Positions 6,851 through 9,075 of a DNA stretch of 9,075 nt are shown one piece after another. The notes below the pieces were generated by a model. That model did not search any database and was not told the origin of the DNA. It saw only the letters and a list, made by a program, of their open reading frames with translations. The DNA is from Treponema sp. (GTDB lineage: Bacteria; Spirochaetota; Spirochaetia; Treponematales; Breznakiellaceae). Position numbers and translations under genes: made by a program. The stretch lies in NCBI GenBank assembly GCA_031254385.1, contig JAIRUO010000194.1, positions 1 to 9,075 of the forward strand, given 5' to 3'. Positions within the stretch are counted from its first letter, which is position 1. Every line of letters starts with the position of its first letter.

Positions 6851-7458
6851 TCATATTATATACTGATACAAGCAGCCTAATAAGTAGAGGGGAATTTCGT
6901 ACAGATTGCCGTTTTTTTGTAATCCGACAGAGATGCGCGAATAGCCTTTTGCGGCTTGTGTTTCTCCATATATGACGTAAGGCTTTTTGCCTTAAGGTTG
7001 GTTTCCGCTTTTACTTCCAGGGGAATTACACAATCCCACTTCTGGATAATAAAATCGATTCCTGAGGTGTTTTTTCCGTTGGTCCAATAAAAGACAGGGA
7101 GTTCATTATCAAGGGCCTTTAGTTCTTGTAGAACGTATTGTTCGGACAACGCGCCCTTGAAATGCCGAAAAAGGGTTGTGTCCGAGGCTAGCAAAGTAGC
7201 AAGGTCCAGATTCGTTTTGGCAGATAAAAGACCAATATCCAGCATATACAGCTTGAAGTACTCGCGTTCCTGATAGCTGATTAGAGGAAGTCCCGGTAGG
7301 CTTACCTGGTATACCTGGTACACCAGTCCGCTCTTGACCAGCCAGGCAAGGGCATTTTCGTACTCCCTCGCCCGCGCACCCTGCATTATGTCGCTGTAGA
7401 CAAATTTCTTCTTTTCCTTTGCAAGCTGGGCTGGAATTGAATTCCACAGCAGTTGAAC
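6851..7458 (-). pseudogene. Remnant of an AAA ATPase/DUF4143 protein
   Basis: The C-terminal half of a COG1373-type protein (AAA ATPase followed by DUF4143). The open frame starts after an in-frame stop at 7459-7461 and reads LLWNSIPAQLAKEKKKFVY, then GARAREYENALAWL, KLYMLDIGLL, KGALSEQYVLQELKAL and the nuclease-like pair GIDFII with IPLEVKA. Intact members are about 400 residues and begin with a Walker-type ATPase; that half is absent. Near the 3' end the frame changes at a run of seven A (6912-6918 on the plus strand). As it stands the frame ends at 6877 with an unrelated tail (ICTKFPSTY). Adding one A gives GNLYEIPLYLL and a stop at 6851, close to the family's usual ending. So it is 5' truncated and 3' frameshifted, most likely dead. 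The longest ATG-initiated piece is 6877-7386. A 9-bp tandem duplication (7303-7320) repeats YQV. Confidence 0.85.
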
Positions 7459-7540
7459 TTAAAGTGCTTTTATAGAAGAATTCTTACCACCGCAGTGTCA
7501 GTCAGCTTTTTTACCGATATGCTATTTAGAGGAGAAAAAC

Positions 7541-8056
7541 ATGCTGAATTCACAGCCCCTAAATTCGGAAATTTCCAAAAAATTGGAGTCTTATGAACCA
7601 AAAAAAGACTCGCTGCCAGTAAAGCAATACATGGGGCACATGTTTGATGGCCTTTTGGATTCCAAGATTTCATTTAAAACAAGGCTGTCATGGCTGGGGC
7701 GCCGCATTTCTGACGCTTGGTATGATTTTCATTACACGGTTAAAAATTGGGCCAAATGGCGCAAAACCATCTCCGGCCTACGTCCGTGGGAAGGGTTTGC
7801 CGGCGTTTTGACACTAGTGCAGAAGCACCTTAAAGACTATCTGGAGACCGAAGAGAAATACGGACATTCTGAAAAATCTTGCCGGGAGGTTAAAATAAAA
7901 TCGATAAAGGAATGTCTTGAAATTCTTGAAAGGTTTCAAAAAAGAGAAAACCGCACAAAGAGCGTAAGCCCGACTGCGGTTTTTCGGAGCCCGAGCCCCG
8001 TAGGGGCGAAGCATATACAATCCTGTTATGTGCAGTTGGGGCGTATATTATTTTAA
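7541..8056 (+). CDS. Hypothetical protein with repeat-encoded C-terminus
   Basis: I do not recognise this 171-residue protein. The ATG at 7541 has GAGGAG a few bases upstream, so translation is plausible. There is no signal peptide or membrane segment. The middle is basic and rich in Trp and Tyr (residues 45-85, with WLGRRISDAWYDFHYTVKNW and KWRKTI). It is followed by a charged, probably helical stretch (95-134) with LKDYLETEEKYGHS and IKECLEILERF. Small phage and prophage proteins often look like this, but no assignment is made. From Arg135 (base 7943) to the end, 34 or so residues are encoded by a repeated element also present at 8888-8987, so the original C-terminus was probably lost or replaced. 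A terminator-like hairpin lies inside the frame, upstream of the stop. It is divergent from the DUF4143 remnant and converges on the toxin gene. Confidence 0.6.
   Translation: MLNSQPLNSEISKKLESYEPKKDSLPVKQYMGHMFDGLLDSKISFKTRLSWLGRRISDAWYDFHYTVKNWAKWRKTISGLRPWEGFAGVLTLVQKHLKDYLETEEKYGHSEKSCREVKIKSIKECLEILERFQKRENRTKSVSPTAVFRSPSPVGAKHIQSCYVQLGRILF
7943..8044. repeat. Dispersed repeat, copy 1 (102 bp)
   Basis: This segment matches 8888-8987 almost base for base, in the same orientation. The differences are two substitution/indel spots near 7961-7967 and one extra C in the C-run at 7996-7999. The last 45 or so bases are identical. It contains two potential hairpins: AAAACCGCA with TGCGGTTTT (7947-7955 and 7975-7983), and GCCCC with GGGGC around GTA (7995-8007). 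It begins exactly at codon 135 of the plus-strand gene and ends three bases before the toxin gene's stop. No transposase and no obvious target duplication are seen. Confidence 0.9.
7947..7984. terminator. Possible bidirectional terminator in repeat copy 1
   Basis: A perfect 9-bp stem (AAAACCGCA with TGCGGTTTT) closes a 19-base loop. On the plus strand it ends in five T. On the minus strand it is followed by TTTTCTCTTTTTT, a good U-rich tail for the toxin-antitoxin transcript that enters from the right. For the plus-strand gene it lies before the stop codon, which would be unusual for a real terminator of that gene. Confidence 0.5.
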
Positions 8057-8383
8057 TAACCTTTCCACTAGTATATCTTGCACATTTCTTCTTGAATCAA
8101 TTATTATTAATACGTTTACAATATTATCATCAATTCTGTATATTATTCTCCATGGTGGTTCTATTAGCTGCCTATAATCCTTTATATTATTTTTTAACAG
8201 TTCAGGGACATATCCTCCCTTTTCAGGAAACTTGTTTAAAAAATTTATTCTTTTTTCAATTCTTTCTAATACGTTCAATGCATTCATTGGATTATTTTTA
8301 GATATGTATTTAATAATTTCTCTTAAATCTTTTTCGGCAGTTTTATTAACATTCACATGATATTCTTTTATTTCATCATCCAT
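8048..8383 (-). CDS. RelE/ParE-family toxin
   Basis: A small basic protein of 111 residues from the ATG at 8383 (113 from the TTG at 8389), the toxin half of a type II toxin-antitoxin pair. The N-terminal AEKDLREIIKYISKNNP and the C-terminal core YRQLIEPPWRIIYRIDDN followed by VLIIIDSRRN are typical of the RelE/ParE fold, with the conserved basic residues of that core present. The family includes ribosome-dependent mRNA nucleases (RelE) and gyrase poisons (ParE); the sequence looks nearer to ParE, but the target is not settled. The start overlaps the antitoxin end; AAGGAA lies 10 or so bases before the ATG and four to five before the TTG, so the TTG is a real alternative. The stop is three bases from repeat copy 1. 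Confidence 0.85.
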   Translation of the reverse strand: MDDEIKEYHVNVNKTAEKDLREIIKYISKNNPMNALNVLERIEKRINFLNKFPEKGGYVPELLKNNIKDYRQLIEPPWRIIYRIDDNIVNVLIIIDSRRNVQDILVERLLK

Positions 8384-8660
8384 TTTCAAGTATTTCCTTT
8401 CTCAAATCAGAAAATACTTTCTCGGAAGGCTCAAAATCTCCATTTTGGATGTCTTTTTCTGCAATTTTGATCAGGTGTAATAATGCAAAAGCATCCAGAG
8501 TTTCCTGATATGTTTTAATGTCAACCAGAACCGCCTTTGCTTCTCCATTTTGTGTTATGACAATAGGACTCCGCCTGTCAGTGACATATTTCATCATATC
8601 AGCGGCATTTGTCTTTATATATGAGATAGGTTTAATGTCGGTAGCCAAATTCACAGCCAT
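8376..8660 (-). CDS. Phd/YefM-family antitoxin
   Basis: A 94-residue antitoxin that neutralises the toxin encoded just downstream and normally represses its own promoter. The N-terminal part, through SYIKTNAADMMKYV and SPIVITQNGEAKAVLVDI (31-48), is the Phd/YefM DNA-binding fold. The C-terminal part from about residue 55, with FALLHLIKIAEKDIQNGD, EPSEKVFSDLRKEI, is the region that wraps the toxin. Gene order (antitoxin first) and the eight-base overlap with the toxin ATG are standard for this class. The Shine-Dalgarno sequence is only a G-run (GGGGG) before the ATG. A strong promoter precedes it at 8681-8709. Confidence 0.9.
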   Translation of the reverse strand: MAVNLATDIKPISYIKTNAADMMKYVTDRRSPIVITQNGEAKAVLVDIKTYQETLDAFALLHLIKIAEKDIQNGDFEPSEKVFSDLRKEILENG

Positions 8661-8680
8661 AGTCAGCCCCCAGTATCTAT

Positions 8681-8709
8681 ATAATACTATAAAAAGACTG
8701 TTTTGTCAA
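8681..8709 (-). promoter_or_regulatory. Promoter of the toxin-antitoxin operon
   Basis: On the minus strand a perfect -35 TTGACA (complement of 8704-8709) is followed after exactly 17 bp by TATTAT (complement of 8681-8686), a very good sigma70-type promoter. The transcript would start some 10 bases upstream of the antitoxin's G-run, giving a short leader. Confidence 0.8.
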
Positions 8710-8741
8710 TATATATTTTGGATATTTTTTAAAATTTATAG

Positions 8742-8759
8742 TGTATACAATTTTATACA
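8742..8759. promoter_or_regulatory. Operator-like palindrome upstream of the antitoxin
   Basis: TGTATA at 8742-8747 and TATACA at 8754-8759 form an inverted repeat with a 6-base spacer, and the first arm is itself part of the palindrome TGTATACA. It is 33 bp upstream of the -35, so it may be an accessory site for the antitoxin or simply AT-rich sequence. A direct repeat CTATA lies at the -10. Confidence 0.3.
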
Positions 8760-8831
8760 GTTAATGGTTCTTCCTAATGTTTACGAAAATTTCAGCCCCA
8801 ATTTCGCCTAACGTAAAAGTTGTATACGACG

Positions 8832-8879
8832 TTTGGGGCATGTAATAGGGCAATGCGAAGCATTGACCCCTGCCCCAAA
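8832..8879. repeat. Long palindrome next to repeat copy 2
   Basis: TTTGGGGCA at 8832-8840 pairs perfectly with TGCCCCAAA at 8871-8879. Inside it GGGCAATGC (8848-8856) pairs with GCATTG-A-CCC (8860-8869) around a GAA loop, with a single-base bulge. The result is a 48-base cruciform or RNA hairpin. It ends eight bases before repeat copy 2 and has no counterpart at copy 1, so it is a separate element or an extra half of a longer unit. Confidence 0.8.
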
Positions 8880-8887
8880 TGTGGCGG

Positions 8888-8987
8888 AGAGAAAACCGCA
8901 CAAAGGGCGCAGCCCGACTGCGGTTTTTCGGAGCCCGAGCCCGTAGGGGCGAAGCATATACAATCCTGTTATGTGCAGTTGGGGCGT
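8888..8987. repeat. Dispersed repeat, copy 2 (100 bp)
   Basis: This is the second copy of the element at 7943-8044, same orientation, 945 bp away. It shares the outer stem with copy 1. Its inner loop has GGGC (8905-8908) facing GCCC (8912-8915), so the fold is more complete than in copy 1, where these bases have changed; copy 2 may be nearer the original form. In the plus-strand frame both copies read GAKHIQSCYVQLGR; in the minus-strand frame both read ARAPKNRSRA. Confidence 0.9.
8892..8928. terminator. Terminator-like hairpin in repeat copy 2
   Basis: The same 9-bp AAAACCGCA/TGCGGTTTT stem as copy 1 (8892-8900 with 8919-8927), here with a further 4-bp inner stem, and ending in five T on the plus strand. 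No gene is known to run into it within the window, so its use as a terminator is unproven. Confidence 0.4.
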
Positions 8988-9075
8988 TCTTTATTTCCAT
9001 TAATTTCTCCTATATCTTATTTTATCTTTTTTGCAATTATTATTAATTCTATTTTCATATTTTTTTCCTGATAAT

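Larger units (their letters stand above)
8661..9075. other. Gene-free stretch with palindrome and repeat copy 2
   Basis: No gene is supported in the last 415 bases. They hold the toxin-antitoxin promoter (8681-8709), AT-rich sequence, a long hairpin (8832-8879), repeat copy 2 (8888-8987) and then an AT-rich tail with long T runs. Open frames on both strands here (8820-9071 plus, 8761-9000 minus) consist mainly of repeat and hairpin sequence, lack ribosome binding sites, and are not called. Confidence 0.7.

Noticed and set aside
7109..7447. Minus-strand open frame of 112 codons overlapping the DUF4143 remnant
   Set aside because: The conserved DUF4143 residues are all in the other frame; this is a shadow frame.
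7814..8020. Minus-strand open frame of 68 codons under the hypothetical gene
   Set aside because: Half is repeat copy 1 read backwards and it has no ribosome binding site.
7943..8987. CRISPR array or IS element
   Set aside because: There are only two copies with 845 bases between them that contain genes, no spacers, and no transposase or terminal inverted repeats.
8761..9000. Minus-strand open frame of 79 codons
   Set aside because: It is the reverse reading of the same repeat and hairpin; its ARAPKNRSRA segment also appears on the minus strand of repeat copy 1.
8820..9071. Plus-strand open frame with a CPKCGG motif like a zinc ribbon
   Set aside because: It begins with TTG without a ribosome binding site. 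The Cys motif is one arm of the 8832-8879 palindrome, most of the rest is repeat copy 2, and the end is AT-rich sequence read by chance.

Overview
The window reads as a piece of bacterial chromosome with a complete, tightly packed arginine-biosynthesis operon on the minus strand, flanked by a lipoprotein gene and by an accessory region that holds a gene remnant, a toxin-antitoxin pair and repeats. The relaxed lipobox, the TPR lipoprotein, the codon style and the repeat-rich accessory DNA fit a spirochaete, most likely an environmental or gut Treponema. Host-restricted treponemes generally lack arginine synthesis, so a free-living or insect-gut lineage is more likely. This assignment is inference; no rRNA or marker gene is present.

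Layout. 1-868: a plus-strand promoter and a gene for a secreted lipoprotein made of about seven TPR repeats. 866-988: a convergent intergenic region filled by degenerate 7-bp repeats (TAGGGAT-like) in inverted orientation, which can fold into a long hairpin. 989-6678, minus strand: argC-argJ-argB-argD, then a half-size EamA transporter and an MlaE-type ABC permease, with gaps of at most 29 bp and several start/stop overlaps. ArgC, ArgJ, ArgB and ArgD provide the acetylated steps from glutamate to ornithine. ArgJ recycles the acetyl group, and the ArgB sequence has the N-terminal helix typical of arginine-inhibited kinases. 6697-6782: the operon promoter carries three sites resembling ARG boxes, spaced about two helical turns apart, so repression by an ArgR/AhrC-type regulator is predicted.

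6851-9075 is accessory. It starts with a decayed ATPase/DUF4143 gene that has lost its N-terminal half and is frameshifted at an A7 run near its 3' end. Next is an unrecognised plus-strand gene whose last 34 or so residues are encoded by a roughly 100-bp repeat. A Phd/YefM antitoxin and RelE/ParE toxin pair follows on the minus strand with a clear sigma70-type promoter. A second copy of the repeat, preceded by a separate perfect-stem palindrome, ends the region. The two repeat copies are direct repeats that bracket the toxin-antitoxin pair. Each contains a 9-bp stem followed by a T run and could terminate transcription in both directions. The most unusual elements are this repeat family, which adds coding sequence to a host gene, supplies a possible terminator and flanks a toxin-antitoxin cassette, and the heptad inverted repeat at 866-988.
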